Positions 63,742 to 64,000 of a stretch of 64,000 nucleotides of DNA are shown in pieces. The position numbers and the translations under genes were made by a program. The notes beneath the pieces were generated by a model. It saw only the letters and a list, made by a program, of their open reading frames with translations. It did no database searches and was not told where the DNA came from. The stretch is from an uncultured Prevotella sp. (lineage in GTDB: Bacteria; Bacteroidota; Bacteroidia; Bacteroidales; Bacteroidaceae), in NCBI GenBank assembly GCA_905233165.1, contig CAJODL010000003.1:62001-126000 (forward strand). Direction: 5' to 3'. Each line of letters opens with the position of its first letter. The stretch's first letter is position 1.

Positions 63742-64000
63742 TTAAACATCAAATAGTCCAAATCCATATTCAACAGACATAGTTTTCAAATCAGCATCTT
63801 GATCTTTCTCTTTATTCTGTAAGAACAGGAAATCGTCCATCTTATCCTTTTGAGGTATGGATATAAGTTCGCTCAATTGCTCAACAAACTTCTGAATGCA
63901 GGCAACGTTATTATTTGTGTTATCTTCTATTGAATATGCTATGTAGCCATTCATGTCTCTATTAGCGTCCTGACAATGCCCTTTGCCTAAATAGTAATCA
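63742..64000 (-). CDS. Uncharacterised protein, C-terminal fragment (5' end outside window)
   Basis: The frame is open to the right edge, so only the last ~86 residues are seen; the ATG at 63954 is internal to it. The fragment is acidic and hydrophilic (MNGYIAYSIEDNTNNN, then a Lys/Asp/Glu-rich stretch, ending VEYGFGLFDV). No family recognised. Probably co-transcribed with the gene at 62911. Confidence 0.5.
   Translation of the reverse strand, partial: DYYLGKGHCQDANRDMNGYIAYSIEDNTNNNVACIQKFVEQLSELISIPQKDKMDDFLFLQNKEKDQDADLKTMSVEYGFGLFDV

Overview
The window is a 64 kb stretch of a Bacteroidales chromosome, most likely Prevotellaceae (Prevotella/Segatella-like). The support is: (i) promoters with the Bacteroidetes signature TTTG-N19/20-TAnnTTTG ahead of many genes; (ii) type IX secretion proteins of the PorQ and PorE type; (iii) SurA-like, OstA/LptA-like, TraX and DUF1846 genes; and (iv) a C10 (interpain/streptopain) protease. 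It is almost wholly housekeeping and envelope chromosome. I see no prophage, integrase, IS element or CRISPR array.

Layout. 1-1.4 kb: 5' part of a type I restriction hsdM, cut by the window edge. 1.4-18.5 kb, all leftward: two hydrolases, an RsmF-like rRNA methylase, then tonB - porQ - prenyl synthase - tatD - porE; trmB and ilvE; a beta-barrel protein; then meaB - ispH - cmk - topB. 18.5-25.2 kb, leftward: xseA - xseB - mrp - alpha-2-macroglobulin. 25.3-29.1 kb, rightward: MATE - cytidylate-kinase-like - purT - trmO. 29.1-31.2 kb, leftward: tRNA-Ser, a small tyrosine phosphatase and pgk, with kdsC divergent. 31.9-39.1 kb, leftward: a C10 protease with a terminal dockerin-like module, GH105, SPFH/NfeD, and MlaEF-type transport. 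39.1-42.5 kb, rightward: a GtrA / FAD oxidoreductase / membrane glycosyltransferase-like trio. 42.6-50.5 kb, rightward: guaB - two PPIases - OstA-like - mutL, then tRNA-Val. 51-54.1 kb, rightward: cation/proton antiporter and carboxylesterase. 54.1-62.4 kb, leftward: GH43, then ribD - ribE - ribBA - ribH, DUF1846, TraX and a mini HExxH protein. 62.9-64 kb: two unknown genes, the second cut by the edge.

Functionally much of the window serves the cell envelope: Kdo synthesis (kdsC), LPS transport (OstA-like), OMP folding (SurA-like PPIases), lipid asymmetry (MlaEF), isoprenoids (ispH, prenyl synthase), type IX secretion (porQ, porE), TonB energy transduction and surface polysaccharide assembly. 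Two glycan hydrolases (GH105, GH43) and two esterases point to plant-glycan use.

The most unusual feature is a dispersed family of degenerate heptanucleotide tandem arrays (gttgaca, gctaaga, tttgacc, ggttaac, taattca and similar 7-mers). They lie between genes, provide start or stop codons for neighbours, and occur in frame inside at least four genes: the rsmF-like gene (three times), tatD, the alpha-2-macroglobulin gene and mutL. Because 7 is not a multiple of 3, an array reads through all three frames. The in-gene copies lie in the stop-free orientation, or are phased to avoid stops. I know of no described mechanism for them, and they are the best candidate here for an undescribed system.
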